The notes beneath the pieces are model-generated. The model was given only the letters and a program-made list of their open reading frames with translations, was not told the origin of the DNA and made no database searches. From assembly GCA_035546535.1 (NCBI GenBank), contig DASZWQ010000024.1:1-64000 (forward strand): 64,000 bases of DNA, read 5' to 3'. Source of the DNA: Pirellulales bacterium. Lineage in GTDB: Bacteria > Planctomycetota > Planctomycetia > Pirellulales > JACPPG01. Position numbers and translations under genes: made by a program. The first letter of the stretch is position 1; every line of letters starts with the position of its first letter. Below are positions 44,054-53,592 of the stretch, piece after piece.

Positions 44054-44383
44054 ATGGATCACTCGCTGACGACGACGGCCTTCACACTGGATGGGTATCA
44101 GATCGTCAAGAATCTTGGAGTGGTGCGCGGCATCGTGGTGCGTTCGCGATCCGTGTTCGGCACCCTGGGAGGTTCGTTACAAACCCTCTTCGGTGGGAAC
44201 ATTACCCTCTTCACGTCGCTGTGCGAGAAAACCCGTTCCGATGCCTTCGAGATGATGGTCGAGCACGCCGAACAACTGGGGGCGAACGCCGTGATTGGAA
44301 TTCGCTACGACGCCACCGAACTCATGCAAGGCGTCTCGGAAGTGCTGTGCTACGGAACAGCCGTTCGCGTGGAACGCGGTTGA
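44054..44383 (+). CDS. YbjQ family protein (UPF0145)
   Basis: A 109-residue protein with the YbjQ pattern: [39 protein letters not shown] and [12 protein letters not shown]. The family folds as a pentameric barrel; a metal-binding role has been suggested but is unproven. It stands alone, 42 bp downstream of the HAF protein. The start could be 44054 with AACGGAGTGGAAAG upstream. Confidence 0.88.
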   Translation: MDHSLTTTAFTLDGYQIVKNLGVVRGIVVRSRSVFGTLGGSLQTLFGGNITLFTSLCEKTRSDAFEMMVEHAEQLGANAVIGIRYDATELMQGVSEVLCYGTAVRVERG

Positions 44384-44427
44384 AAACAGCGGTGTCGGCT
44401 CCGCCCATAAATGGGGTAGATATTTCA

Positions 44428-44913
44428 CTACAGGTGCCGGTCGCGGCTGGCCTGGCGGCGGTGCGTGCTTATCGGATTTGACTGGATCAGTTTACCATGT
44501 TCCGACCGGTTCGGCTGCTTCATACGCAATCGCCGCGAGAGAAGGAAATTGAATCGCGCGATCGTTAGTAAAGTCCGCACGAGGAGCAATTGAACAACCG
44601 TCGCTAGAACAAAGTCGAGTGCGCCGAGCGGTGCCACTACCCCGCGCATCATCTCGTCAGCCAGGTGATATGCAAAGGCGAGGTACGTCGGACCGAAAAG
44701 CGCTAAAAACACAAGTGCGAGCATCCACAGCCCCGGCTCGCGCCTCCATCGTTGAAACGTTGCGCCGCACGCGCCCAGTGCGACAAGGAAAATACCAGCC
44801 GCTCCAAAGGATTCGGTGCAGACGCCGACGACAAGCAAGATCGCCCCAAGAACCATGCACCAGCGATAGTGCCTCACGAGAAAATCGAGCGTAAGTGGCT
44901 GTGCAAGAATCAT
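44428..44913 (-). CDS. Small membrane protein, unknown
   Basis: A 161-residue protein with four or five hydrophobic segments (WCMVLGAILLVVGVCTESFG, AAGIFLVALGACGATFQRW, LWMLALVFLALFGPTYLAFA, GALDFVLATVVQLLLVRTLL) and a polar basic C-terminus. No family recognised. It lies downstream of the ACP fusion on the same strand. Confidence 0.65.
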   Translation of the reverse strand: MILAQPLTLDFLVRHYRWCMVLGAILLVVGVCTESFGAAGIFLVALGACGATFQRWRREPGLWMLALVFLALFGPTYLAFAYHLADEMMRGVVAPLGALDFVLATVVQLLLVRTLLTIARFNFLLSRRLRMKQPNRSEHGKLIQSNPISTHRRQASRDRHL

Positions 44914-44990
44914 AGTCCCCCGGCGCGTGGATGACGCTTATTCCGATCCTCATCCTAACCGGCACTGCTTCGATCGAAAGCAGTTAGTGT

Positions 44991-45371
44991 TTATTCGCCG
45001 GGCTGACCACGTCTGCGCTCCTCGATATAGCGGATGGCGTCGCCGATCGTGGTTATCCGTACCGCCGCCTCGTCGGGAATATCCAGGTCGAATTCCTCTT
45101 CCAATTCCATGATGAGTTCCACTTGATCGAGCGAGTCCGCGCCCAAGTCATTGAAGCGCGTGTTCGCGGTGATAAGATCCGGAGCCACATTGAGCGACTC
45201 TGCAAACCGGTTTTGGAATTGCGAAAGAAGGGCCGCGGACTGCCACAAGAGCTGCCCACAACTGGGACAGGGGGCATCGCCGGCCGGATCGGAGTATTCG
45301 AGGTTCGTGACAGCACCGCACAGCGAACATCGGCTCGGCAATCCCTCCGGCGTGCGCGAAGAAATGGTCAT
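44991..45371 (-). CDS. Acyl carrier protein with N-terminal zinc ribbon
   Basis: A 126-residue protein. Residues 15-42 form a four-Cys zinc ribbon (CSLCG ... CPSCGQLLW). Residues about 50-118 are a carrier protein domain of four helices with [20 protein letters not shown], where Ser of GADSL is the phosphopantetheine attachment site, followed by [20 protein letters not shown]. The start has GAGGTG seven bases ahead. ACPs carry acyl chains for fatty acid or polyketide enzymes; none are adjacent. The ribbon is an unusual addition and may target the carrier. Two unrelated membrane proteins flank it. Confidence 0.88.
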   Translation of the reverse strand: MTISSRTPEGLPSRCSLCGAVTNLEYSDPAGDAPCPSCGQLLWQSAALLSQFQNRFAESLNVAPDLITANTRFNDLGADSLDQVELIMELEEEFDLDIPDEAAVRITTIGDAIRYIEERRRGQPGE

Positions 45372-45449
45372 GGCTGTTCACCTCAAGCCGCCAACTAACA
45401 CTGTCCCAAACCGGAACCCGCGGCCGGTGTGTTTCGGTGCTGTGGGCAT

Positions 45450-45911
45450 TCAAGCGGTTCTTCCCACGCTTAGCCAATGCGCGAGTATACGCAGCAGTTC
45501 TGTTACCAGGTTTACGAGTCCGGTCAGGCAGAGGAACAGGCAGCTAGCCGCGCCTGCTAGTAGCGGAACGAACACGAGCGGCAACATGAGGAATGCTCCG
45601 ACAACGACCGCCACGATCATCACCAGGTAAACCGCCGAGCAAACTTGAATCACCCGGCGCTTTAGTTTGATCGGAGATTCTAAATGACAGATAACTGTCG
45701 TGCGCTCCGGGCCAAAGAACGGTGACGCCACGAGGAGACCGAGGCATAGACCTTGAAAGATCGCCAAAGGCGCGCCGGCAACGCACCACACGATAAATCC
45801 GCTCACGCCGCCAACAATGGTAAAGCGAGGAATCGGAGTTAGCAGGGGCGGTGGAATCGTCAGCAACTCATAGTCGAGAAGGCGCTGCACTCGCGCGAGT
45901 GGCGACCACAT
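45450..45911 (-). CDS. Small membrane protein, unknown
   Basis: A 153-residue protein with spans at about 30-60 (FTIVGGVSGFIVWCVAGAPL), 85-115 (VYLVMIVAVVVGAFLMLPLV) and 118-140 (LLAGAASCLFLCLTGLVNLV). No family recognised. Same strand as and upstream of the ACP fusion, with a 78-bp gap. Confidence 0.65.
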   Translation of the reverse strand: MWSPLARVQRLLDYELLTIPPPLLTPIPRFTIVGGVSGFIVWCVAGAPLAIFQGLCLGLLVASPFFGPERTTVICHLESPIKLKRRVIQVCSAVYLVMIVAVVVGAFLMLPLVFVPLLAGAASCLFLCLTGLVNLVTELLRILAHWLSVGRTA

Positions 45912-46069
45912 TGTTCACGTCTCCAGTCGAGTAGCGGAGAAACGCGATCCACCGCCACCAATTCTACCAACTCGATGCGGTACGAGTGCCCCGCGCTGGA
46001 TGACTCGACGGCTGACCTGCATCCCTTGTGGCCCCGCCCAGGCTGCCGTATTCTAGCCGGTAGCTGCAC

Positions 46070-46143
46070 GCGCCCGTGGCGCAACTGGATAGCGCATCGG
46101 TCTTCGGAACCGAGGGTTGCAGGTTCGAATCCTGCCGGGCGTG
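46070..46143 (+). tRNA. tRNA-Arg, anticodon TCG
   Basis: Complete cloverleaf of 74 nt: acceptor GCGCCCG/CGGGCGT (one G-T pair), D stem GCGC/GCGC, anticodon stem TCGGT/ACCGA with loop CTTCGGA, so anticodon TCG (codon CGA), and T arm GCAGG-TTCGAAT-CCTGC. No CCA encoded. The start of an unrelated reading frame overlaps it. Confidence 0.95.
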
Positions 46144-46216
46144 CTTCGACGTTCGTCTTGCTTCCATGCCAAGCGGGCGCTGTCGGCTTGGGATCTTTTC
46201 ATCAAAGAGGCCTCGC

Positions 46217-47494
46217 ATGGCAACGACCCTCGCCTCGCCTTCGCCCGCCCCCGTGCCATCGCAGCCGGCGCCCGATACAAAGCGCTCCGACTCGATCCGC
46301 ACCCAGCCCAACGAGCGTCTTTTATCGCTGGACGCTTACCGCGGCTTCATCATGGCGGTGCTGGCAGGAGGTGGGTTCGGCATTTACGACGTGGCCCGCA
46401 AAAGCTTTCCCGATGATCCCACCTGGCAGACGCTCGGCTATCACTTTCACCACGTGAAATGGTTGGGCTGCGCGTTCTGGGACTTGATCCAGCCGTCGTT
46501 CATGTTCATGGTCGGCGTGGCGATGGCGTATTCGTACGCCGCCCGCCAGTCGCATGGGCAGCCGTATTGGCGGATGCTCGTACACGCCATGACCCGTTCG
46601 GTGGTGCTGGTGCTGCTGGGTGTTTTTCTTCGCTCGGGAGGCGGCACGCAAACCAACTGGACGTTCATGGACGTCGTGTCGCAGATCGGGCTCGGCTATA
46701 CGTTCTTGTTTCTGCTGTGGGGCAAGCCGCGGCTATGGCAAGGCGCGGCGGCCGCCGTGATCCTGGTCGGCTATTGGCTGTTCTTTGCCGTGTATCCGCT
46801 GCCGGCCGAGGATTTCGACTACGCGTCGGTCGGCGTCGCGGCCGATTGGCAGCACCTGGAAGGTTTTCGCCAGCATTGGGACAAGAACACGAATCCAGCC
46901 GCCAGGTTCGACGTCTGGTTCTTGAATCTCTTCCCGCGCGCCAAGCCGTTCGCCTACGAGTCGTCGGGCTATCCGACGCTGAACTTCATTCCCTCGCTGG
47001 CCACGATGATCTTTGGGCTGATGGCGGGCGAGTTTTTGCGCGGCGCACTGCCGAAGTGGAAGAAGTTTTTGATTCTCGCCGGGCTGGGCGTGGCGGCACT
47101 GGCGGTAGGCAAAGGGCTCGACCTGGCCGGCATCTGTCCGATCGTGAAAGTCATTTGGACGCCCAGTTGGGCCATCTTCAGCACCGGCTGGACGCTGCTC
47201 TTGCTGGCCGGCTTCTTCGGCGTGATCGACGTCCTGGGCTTGCGCCGCTGGAGCTTTCCGCTGGTGGTCCTGGGCATGAACTCGATCCTGGTGTACGTCA
47301 TGGAGAGCATGCTCAGCGGCTGGTTCCATACGCGGCTGAAAATCCATTTCGGGCAGGACATCTTCGCGCGCGTTTCGGACGCGTTGCACCTGGGCGAAGC
47401 CTATGTGCCGATCGTCGAGCACGCTATGGTGCTCTTGGCCATGTGGCTCGTCTGCTTCTGGTTGTATCGGCAGAAAATCTTTGTGCGGATCTAG
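46217..47494 (+). CDS. HGSNAT-like (DUF5009) membrane acyltransferase
   Basis: From ATG 46217, 425 residues; a start inside the tRNA (46076) is rejected. The N-terminus is NERLLSLDAYRGFIMAVLAG, the opening signature of the heparan-alpha-glucosaminide N-acetyltransferase family, followed by about ten membrane spans and LGCAFWDLIQPSFMFMVGVA with conserved polar residues. GMNSILVYVMESMLSGWF lies near the end. These enzymes move acetyl groups across the membrane to sugars; the substrate here is unknown. Confidence 0.85.
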   Translation: MATTLASPSPAPVPSQPAPDTKRSDSIRTQPNERLLSLDAYRGFIMAVLAGGGFGIYDVARKSFPDDPTWQTLGYHFHHVKWLGCAFWDLIQPSFMFMVGVAMAYSYAARQSHGQPYWRMLVHAMTRSVVLVLLGVFLRSGGGTQTNWTFMDVVSQIGLGYTFLFLLWGKPRLWQGAAAAVILVGYWLFFAVYPLPAEDFDYASVGVAADWQHLEGFRQHWDKNTNPAARFDVWFLNLFPRAKPFAYESSGYPTLNFIPSLATMIFGLMAGEFLRGALPKWKKFLILAGLGVAALAVGKGLDLAGICPIVKVIWTPSWAIFSTGWTLLLLAGFFGVIDVLGLRRWSFPLVVLGMNSILVYVMESMLSGWFHTRLKIHFGQDIFARVSDALHLGEAYVPIVEHAMVLLAMWLVCFWLYRQKIFVRI

Positions 47495-47509
47495 CACGCC
47501 TTTTTCTGG

Positions 47510-47585
47510 TGCAGGCGTCCCGCCTGCCACCCTACCGCACCGGGGCGAACGCTGCACAGACAGATTCGCGGGCGCGACGCCTGCA
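47510..47585. repeat. Inverted repeat TGCAGGCGTC ... GACGCCTGCA
   Basis: Ten-bp perfect arms 76 bp apart end to end; the left arm is extended into its own hairpin GCAGGCG-TCC-CGCCTGC. Similar GCAGGCGTCCCGCCTGC motifs are, from memory, frequent in planctomycete noncoding DNA. It lies between convergent genes. Confidence 0.55.
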
Positions 47586-47701
47586 CGACAAGAAATGGGC
47601 TCTGGATGCCCCGCCAGTGCGGCATTGCCACCGAGCGTGGCCCTGGCCCCGGAAATCAGCATCAATTGTGTGACAAAACAGTTAGCGGTCTCAATCGCCG
47701 C

Positions 47702-50700
47702 TCAGTGATGCACGCTCTTCGAGAATTCCGACGTGTTGTTGGCGGAGCTCGTGGCCGTGGCGGTGAAGTACCGTATGCCTGACGGTAATCGGGGCACGGC
47801 AATCGTGAACGTGGCCATCCCGACGTTATTCGTGCGAACCGTCACCGAGCCCAGGTACACCTGCCCGTTGGATCCGCCGGAGCTGCTGCCGAAGAGTTCG
47901 ATGGTGAACGTCGCATTCGGGGTACTTCGCAGGCTGCCCGAGATCTGCACGCCGAAGAAGAACGACCTCACGGTGTTCAGCACGGGCGCCGCCTGGTTGG
48001 CGTTGGCGCCCGGCGCCAGGTCGATGCCTAGACCGGCGTTGCTGTAGATCGAGTTTTCGCGCAGGGCATTACCCGTTCCCGACGCAATAGCGACGCCGTC
48101 TCCGCCACTGTAAGCGATGACGTTATGAGGAATGGCAGACGACGTACTGCCGATTGTGTTATTCGAACTGGCGACGATTAAGATGCCATTGCCGCCGTTT
48201 CCCAGCGCCGCGCCGCCGATGCCAATACCGACGTTGGTGTTGATGATGGTGTTGCCCTGCGAGTTGCGAATTTCGATGCCGTTCCCTGTGTTGCCGCTGA
48301 CGAACGTCTGCAGTCGCGGGTCGGGCGAGCCGATCGTGTTGCCGGACGTGCCCGATCCCAGCAAGATGCCGTCCAGCGCGTTGGGTCTGGCGGCTGTTCC
48401 AGAAATTTCTGTGCCAATGTCGGTGAAACTGATCGTGTTGCCGTATGAGTTGCCGGTGACCGCGATGCCGTTGGCGCCGTTTGCAGAAACGACATTGTGG
48501 GGGATGACATCAGCTTTTGATTGCGGGCCGCCGATGATGATGCCGTGAGCGTTGCCATCGATCTCGATGCCGTTCTTCACGTTGCCCATCGGCGTGCCGG
48601 TGGTGTACAGTCCGATGATTTCGCCAACGACGCGCACGCTCGATGCGTTGCCGCCGATTTCGATGCCGTCATTGCCGTTCTCGGTTATGACGTTGGTGCG
48701 CAGCAGAATGTTATTACCCGTCGAGGTAATGAGTATCCCGTCATGCGCGTTACCAAAATTCGGGTCATCATTGAAGGCGGCCAGGCCAACGAACGAGTTG
48801 TACGAGACGAAGTCGCTGGCGGTATCGCGAATCTCGATGCCGTTCTGCCCATTCGTGGCGGTGACGTTCCCCAAGGGGATCTCTCCACCCATCACCGTGC
48901 CGGCCGACGATCCGGCGATGAGCACGCCGTCGAGCGTATTGCCTACGGCCGTGGCGTTGTTCGCGCCCATGCCGAAGAAGTTGCCCTGAATCGTCGTATC
49001 GTTCGAGTTAAAGACGCGCAGGCCGTTGCCGATGTTACCGCTGATGACGTTATAGAAGACGAACGGGCTTTGGCTGGCGAAGCAGCCCACCAACGAGTTG
49101 TTGTTGGCGTTGACGATGGCTACGCCGTCTTTCTCGTTCCCCAGCGCCGAATTGCCGGACGCCGACGTGCCGATGTAGTTGCCGCTGAGTTGGTTTTGCG
49201 TGGCCCCGCTGGCGATGAGGACGCCGTCCATGTCATTTCCCGAAATGACATTGCCCTGTGGCGGCTGGACGAACACGCCGTTGGTCGGGCTGTTGCCGCC
49301 CGTGGCTTGTCCGCCGATTATGTTGCCTGCCGAAAGCGCGGCCACCATGATGCCGTTGGCCGCGTTGCCGAGGTCCACCGTGCCGGTGATATCGGTGCCG
49401 ATGTAATTCATCGTAATCTGATTGTTGTTCGCGCCGGAAAGCTCGATGCCATTGCTGCCGTTGCCGCTAATGACGTTCGAGAGCTCGAAGTTGGGGTTGA
49501 CCAGCGCCTGATATCCGGGCGGAGATGTGCCGCTGAGCACGCCGACCACCGCATCGCCGTAAACCGAATTGGCCGTGGTGTTCGTTCCCGCCGGATTATC
49601 GAGCGGCGCCCAAGTCGTATTTCCAAACGTTCCGTCGGCATTTCGAATGACCGTCACCAGGTAACCCTGCACAGGATCCGTCGTCGTTCCGGGCGCAGCG
49701 GACGCCGCTAACGTATAGACGCCTTGTTGCGTGCTGCTGATCCCTTCGAAATGCGTAACCAGATCAGGGCCGCCGGGCACGCTGAAGGAGGTCCAATGCG
49801 AGAACATGCCGGTGGCGGAATCGTAGTCGACCATGAACCCGGTCGAGAGCGGCTGGTTCTGATTCGTGAGATTGTTGACGAATCCCAGGCTGTAGCCGCC
49901 GCAAATTGTGTAGCTGGTGCCGCCGTTGTACCAGATGCCATAGGCGCTATTCGATTTCGAGCCCGGGAACGTAATGTCGGTTATGAACTTGTTCTGGGCG
50001 ATGCTGTAGATAAAGGCGTGCCCCGGACCGAGCGGGATATTGTCTTCGCCATGGTCGACGGGGTTATCGTAATTGCCCACGATCAAGCCGCCTGCCGTGC
50101 TGTGCGCGTACGTGTATGTGGCGCCGGGATAGACGATCGACTGATAGTTCGCCGCGGTCCCAAGATCTGCGATCGTTCCCTGAAAGAGAAAGCTGTTGAC
50201 GTTGTCGCTCGTGGAGTTGGCATTCTTGTAGGTTCCCACGAGTTGCAACGTCGTCGAATTCAGGACGTTCGGACCATAGACGTTGGTGATATACGTGTTC
50301 GTCGACCCGTCGAGGTAATTGACGGGGTAACTGGTGCCGACGCCGTCAATAGTTCCTTGGAACAGCAAGCCTTCGGCGCCCGAGTCTCCGGTGATGTAGT
50401 ACTGGCCCGCCGTTCCCGTGCCGCGGATGCCGGTTTCGCCCGAGGGCGTGATCGGCATGTTGCTGGTGTCGTAGTACGAAATGTTATTCGCCTGTCCGAT
50501 GACGTTGGCATTCGCGTTGTCGAGCTTGACGCCGTCCAGCCCATTGCCGATCGCTTCATTGCCGGCGGCATTCGTGCCGATCAGGTTGCCGTTGACGAAA
50601 TTTTGGCTTGAGCCGGAATTGATCAGCACGCCGTCGGCGTTATTTCCAGAGATCACATTCGGCGTGCCGATGGCGCCGATCCGGTTTCCCGTGGATGCGC

Positions 50701-51385
50701 TGGTGATCAGGATGCCGTTCTGGCCGTTGGGTACTGCGGCGTTTCCCGTCGCGTCGACCCCCAGAAGGTTGCCGGTGACCAGATTGTCGTCCGAGCCGCT
50801 TAGATTGATGCCGTTGCCGGCGTTTCCACTGATGACGTTGCCCGCGATGGTGTTGCCGTCCGAGTTATCGAGCTCGAGTCCGTCGCCGGTATTGGCCGGT
50901 GCGGTGGCGCCACCGATACCGATGCCGATGTAGTTATTGGCGATCGCGATGTTGCCGCCGCCGTCGAGCGTTACGCCCGCCCCGCTGGCGCCGACGATCG
51001 CCAAAGAGGTCAGCGCAGCACCGGTCGCGCTCGAAGCAAATTCGAGCCCGCCAAAGCCGTTGCAATCCACTTCGACCACGGGCGCCGCCGAAAAGTTGGG
51101 CGCTGTATTGCCCTGAATGTCGATGGCATTGGTGATCGTGGGCAGGGCGCCCGAGGTCAGCTCAATCGTGCCCGAGACGCTGAAGTTGATGATTTCACTG
51201 CCCCCAGCCGCCTCGGCGTCGAGAATCGCTTGGCGCAGTGAGCCGCTGCCACTGTCATTGAGATTGAAGACGGAAAACGTGCTGAGCGCGAAGCGGCTCT
51301 CGAGGTTTTCGACGGCAAAAAAACGCTTCGCTGGTTTTTGTCGCGCGACTTTCTTACGAATACGCGACCAGAACTGGCGGAACAT
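47702..51385 (-). CDS. Beta-helix surface protein with an inserted HAF-like domain
   Basis: 1227 residues. N-terminus has a basic segment and the export-type motif VENLESRFALSTFSV, then SGSGSLRQAILDAEAAGGSE, typical of the start of beta-helix proteins (CSLREA-like). Residues about 90-300 and 640-1130 are parallel beta-helix with NxI.GN.ISGN-type rungs such as NTIAGNVISGNAGNGINLSG. Residues about 308-635 interrupt the helix with repeats in another style (FLFQGTIADLGTAANYQSIV, GPGHAFIYSIAQNKFITDIT) that resemble HAF repeats. The C-terminal 90 residues are a beta-sandwich. No PEP-CTERM or dockerin. Confidence 0.85.
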   Translation of the reverse strand: MFRQFWSRIRKKVARQKPAKRFFAVENLESRFALSTFSVFNLNDSGSGSLRQAILDAEAAGGSEIINFSVSGTIELTSGALPTITNAIDIQGNTAPNFSAAPVVEVDCNGFGGLEFASSATGAALTSLAIVGASGAGVTLDGGGNIAIANNYIGIGIGGATAPANTGDGLELDNSDGNTIAGNVISGNAGNGINLSGSDDNLVTGNLLGVDATGNAAVPNGQNGILITSASTGNRIGAIGTPNVISGNNADGVLINSGSSQNFVNGNLIGTNAAGNEAIGNGLDGVKLDNANANVIGQANNISYYDTSNMPITPSGETGIRGTGTAGQYYITGDSGAEGLLFQGTIDGVGTSYPVNYLDGSTNTYITNVYGPNVLNSTTLQLVGTYKNANSTSDNVNSFLFQGTIADLGTAANYQSIVYPGATYTYAHSTAGGLIVGNYDNPVDHGEDNIPLGPGHAFIYSIAQNKFITDITFPGSKSNSAYGIWYNGGTSYTICGGYSLGFVNNLTNQNQPLSTGFMVDYDSATGMFSHWTSFSVPGGPDLVTHFEGISSTQQGVYTLAASAAPGTTTDPVQGYLVTVIRNADGTFGNTTWAPLDNPAGTNTTANSVYGDAVVGVLSGTSPPGYQALVNPNFELSNVISGNGSNGIELSGANNNQITMNYIGTDITGTVDLGNAANGIMVAALSAGNIIGGQATGGNSPTNGVFVQPPQGNVISGNDMDGVLIASGATQNQLSGNYIGTSASGNSALGNEKDGVAIVNANNNSLVGCFASQSPFVFYNVISGNIGNGLRVFNSNDTTIQGNFFGMGANNATAVGNTLDGVLIAGSSAGTVMGGEIPLGNVTATNGQNGIEIRDTASDFVSYNSFVGLAAFNDDPNFGNAHDGILITSTGNNILLRTNVITENGNDGIEIGGNASSVRVVGEIIGLYTTGTPMGNVKNGIEIDGNAHGIIIGGPQSKADVIPHNVVSANGANGIAVTGNSYGNTISFTDIGTEISGTAARPNALDGILLGSGTSGNTIGSPDPRLQTFVSGNTGNGIEIRNSQGNTIINTNVGIGIGGAALGNGGNGILIVASSNNTIGSTSSAIPHNVIAYSGGDGVAIASGTGNALRENSIYSNAGLGIDLAPGANANQAAPVLNTVRSFFFGVQISGSLRSTPNATFTIELFGSSSGGSNGQVYLGSVTVRTNNVGMATFTIAVPRLPSGIRYFTATATSSANNTSEFSKSVHH

Positions 51386-51603
51386 TCTGCGATCCCCCCG
51401 GAATGCGTTGTTGAAGCGACTTGCAATTGTGCGCCATCAACGCGAACATGCCGGGCGAAGTGGGCCCGCCGCGGAAAAAATGCCGCGGCGCCGGTAACCG
51501 CGACAAAATGCCAGCTCGCGGCTAACCGAGAAAACGCGTTAGGGTCGGTCTGGCTCCGAACTGGTTGAAGCGGCTGCGCAATTCTTGACCAGCTCCGTCG
51601 TCG

Positions 51604-52113
51604 CTATTTCCGGCACAGAATGAGCGGCAGCACCACGCCGAATCTCTCTTGCAAACGCTCCATGTCCGCCAGGTCCGATTCCGTCGGCGCATAACCCTGA
51701 CCGTGACATTGCACTTGTGCTTCCGGCGACAAGCAGCGGACGCGCCGCGGGCCGATCGAACCCGTCGCGGCAAAGGCTGACGGCGGAAACGGCCAACGAC
51801 GACCGTCGGGCAGAACAAAGACGCCGAATCCTCGCGCGTCGAACTCAATCGCATGCACGTCGACCGCGCCGAGGCCGTCACGCGCCATGACAAAGTTCGT
51901 CGCCGATCCATCGGGACTTCTACGAAATCCCAAGGCGCGAAGCGGCTCTTCGAGCCGCCCGGCGTTCTCGCGGGCGATGATCACATCGAGATCGCCGTGC
52001 TCGCGGGTTTGCTCCCCGAGCAGCGCATCCACACCCCATCCGCCGTCGATCCAGAGGTCGATGCCAGCCGACTCGCAGGCCGCGAGAACAACCAGCACGG
52101 CTTGCGCGTTCAT
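51604..52113 (-). CDS. Nucleotidyltransferase, lincosamide/aminoglycoside-type (Lnu/ANT-like)
   Basis: A 169-residue protein with the start IDLWIDGGWGVDALLGEQTR followed by EHGDLDVIIARENAG, the nucleotidyltransferase signature of the lnu/ANT(2'')-type enzymes (GG..VDAL then D-x-D). A later acidic region AVDVHAIEFDARG fits. Whether it adenylates a drug or another small molecule cannot be told from sequence. It sits between two exported proteins with no mobile element, so it is more likely an ordinary chromosomal member. Confidence 0.75.
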   Translation of the reverse strand: MNAQAVLVVLAACESAGIDLWIDGGWGVDALLGEQTREHGDLDVIIARENAGRLEEPLRALGFRRSPDGSATNFVMARDGLGAVDVHAIEFDARGFGVFVLPDGRRWPFPPSAFAATGSIGPRRVRCLSPEAQVQCHGQGYAPTESDLADMERLQERFGVVLPLILCRK

Positions 52114-52250
52114 GATTTCCCCAACGACCGAGAATGCCTGTCAGAGGCTGACAATCGTCGGCCGGATGAGGTTCGGCGCAAACGCGCACGACGAAACCTT
52201 CTGCGATAGTAGGGTTGCCAGTACCGACCGGCAGAACGGCCGCCGCCCGC

Positions 52251-53225
52251 CTATTTCACCAGTTCTTTATCGAACCAGTCGCAGACTTCTTTCACTTCTT
52301 CATGGATCGTGGGCCACGGATGACCGCCCCCCGGCTTGACGATCAATTCCGCCGGCACCCCCTCTTTCTTGAGGACCGCCACGAGCAACTCGGACTGCTG
52401 CAGCGGAACGAGCGGGTCCTTGTCGCCGTGATAAACCAGAAACGGCGGGAATTGGCCGGTGACTTGATGCGCCGGTGAAATCTTCTTGATCTGCTCGATC
52501 ACTTCCTCGTCGCTCTGCGTCGTCACTCCTCCCAGGTACAGCAAATTGCCGACCATGCGGCCCGTCACATCCAGCTTGCCCGGCTCGACCTTCAGCTTCC
52601 CCCAGTTTGTGAAATCCGTGGGCGGAAAGAAGACCGAGACCGCTTTGACGCGCGTGCTCGCGCGATTCAGCGGGTTGCGATCGTCGGGATTTCCGTCGTC
52701 GGCCGTGGCCGCGCACAAGCAGGCCAGGTGACCGCCCGCCGAAGCGCCGGTGAGGCCGAGGCGATCCGGATCGATCTTGTAATCCTCGGCGTGCGTCTTG
52801 ACCCAGCGAATGCCCGTCTTCAGGTTCTGCAGCATTTCCAGCGCGGTAAACCGGCCGCGCGAGCCCGGACGAACGGCGAAAACCGTATAGCCGCGACCGC
52901 AGAAGGTATCGAACATGCGGGCCCGCTTGTGATCGTTGATCTTGCCGCGGTCCGAATACCAGGCGCCGCTGGCCACGTCAACGATCCCCAGCCCATTGCT
53001 CTTTCCGGTCGGCGTGAAAATATCCATCAAGAGGCCGATGCCGTCGATGTCGGCGAACACGACGTCCTGTTGCTGCTTGTACGGGGACTCTGCTTTTGCC
53101 GGCGCGTCGGCCAGCCGCGCAACACCGCCAGGGGCGTCCTCTGCCGAGCAGACGCGGTTCGACGACAAGGTGACGAGTGCGGCGGCTACAAGCAAATAGG
53201 CGACGGGCGAGAAAGTGCGTTTCAC
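52251..53225 (-). CDS. Alpha/beta-hydrolase, exported esterase-like
   Basis: From GTG 53225, with GGAG seven bases upstream, 324 residues; the frame to 53306 adds a leader without signal character. Signal peptide KRTFSPVAYLLVAAALVTLS. Body: DGIGLLMDIFTPTG, RLGLTGASAGGHLACLCAAT with catalytic Ser in GASAG, FPPTDFTNWG, and the later YHGDKDPLVPLQQS with Asp and VKPGGGHPW with His. Family: BD-FAE/esterase D-like alpha/beta hydrolases. Likely a periplasmic carbohydrate ester or xenobiotic hydrolase. Confidence 0.87.
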   Translation of the reverse strand: MKRTFSPVAYLLVAAALVTLSSNRVCSAEDAPGGVARLADAPAKAESPYKQQQDVVFADIDGIGLLMDIFTPTGKSNGLGIVDVASGAWYSDRGKINDHKRARMFDTFCGRGYTVFAVRPGSRGRFTALEMLQNLKTGIRWVKTHAEDYKIDPDRLGLTGASAGGHLACLCAATADDGNPDDRNPLNRASTRVKAVSVFFPPTDFTNWGKLKVEPGKLDVTGRMVGNLLYLGGVTTQSDEEVIEQIKKISPAHQVTGQFPPFLVYHGDKDPLVPLQQSELLVAVLKKEGVPAELIVKPGGGHPWPTIHEEVKEVCDWFDKELVK

Positions 53226-53592
53226 GGCGGGGCTCCTGCAAGGGCGGTAAGAGGCCAAGGGCATGGGGTAAATCGCCCGATCGCCCGGTCCCGCAAAAGC
53301 CGGCAATCAAGGCAGTGGAACAGTATTGTGAATGATCGTCTCCGGCGGGTCAAATCGCCCCCTGCTAGGGCTGAAAGGGCTCATCAGTGCTCCGACGCTC
53401 GCTGGCTTCCCATCGTTCCGCGGTCTGCCCATCCGTCGATGCCCTCGGGATCGATCCAGGGGGTTAATCTTTGGCAAGCTGTGTCGGTCTTTCGTGTCGC
53501 AACACTTGCCGCCGCATCCGGGGCAAGGTACCAAGGTAATTGTCGCACCGTGATTCAGTCGGGGCGTGTATATATGGTTAGGGATTCTACGC
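53226..53592. other. Divergent intergenic region
   Basis: 367 bp between the esterase and the DUF1805 gene, holding both promoters. Frames crossing it lack coding features. A TGTATATATGG stretch near 53568 is AT-rich but lacks a spaced -35. Confidence 0.35.

Noticed and set aside
46076-46216. Longer start of the HGSNAT-like gene inside the tRNA
   Set aside because: The tRNA is complete; ATG 46217 has an AAAGAGG site and matches the family start.
53535-53592. Promoter for the DUF1805 gene
   Set aside because: TATATA is present but no -35 at 16-18 bp spacing was found.
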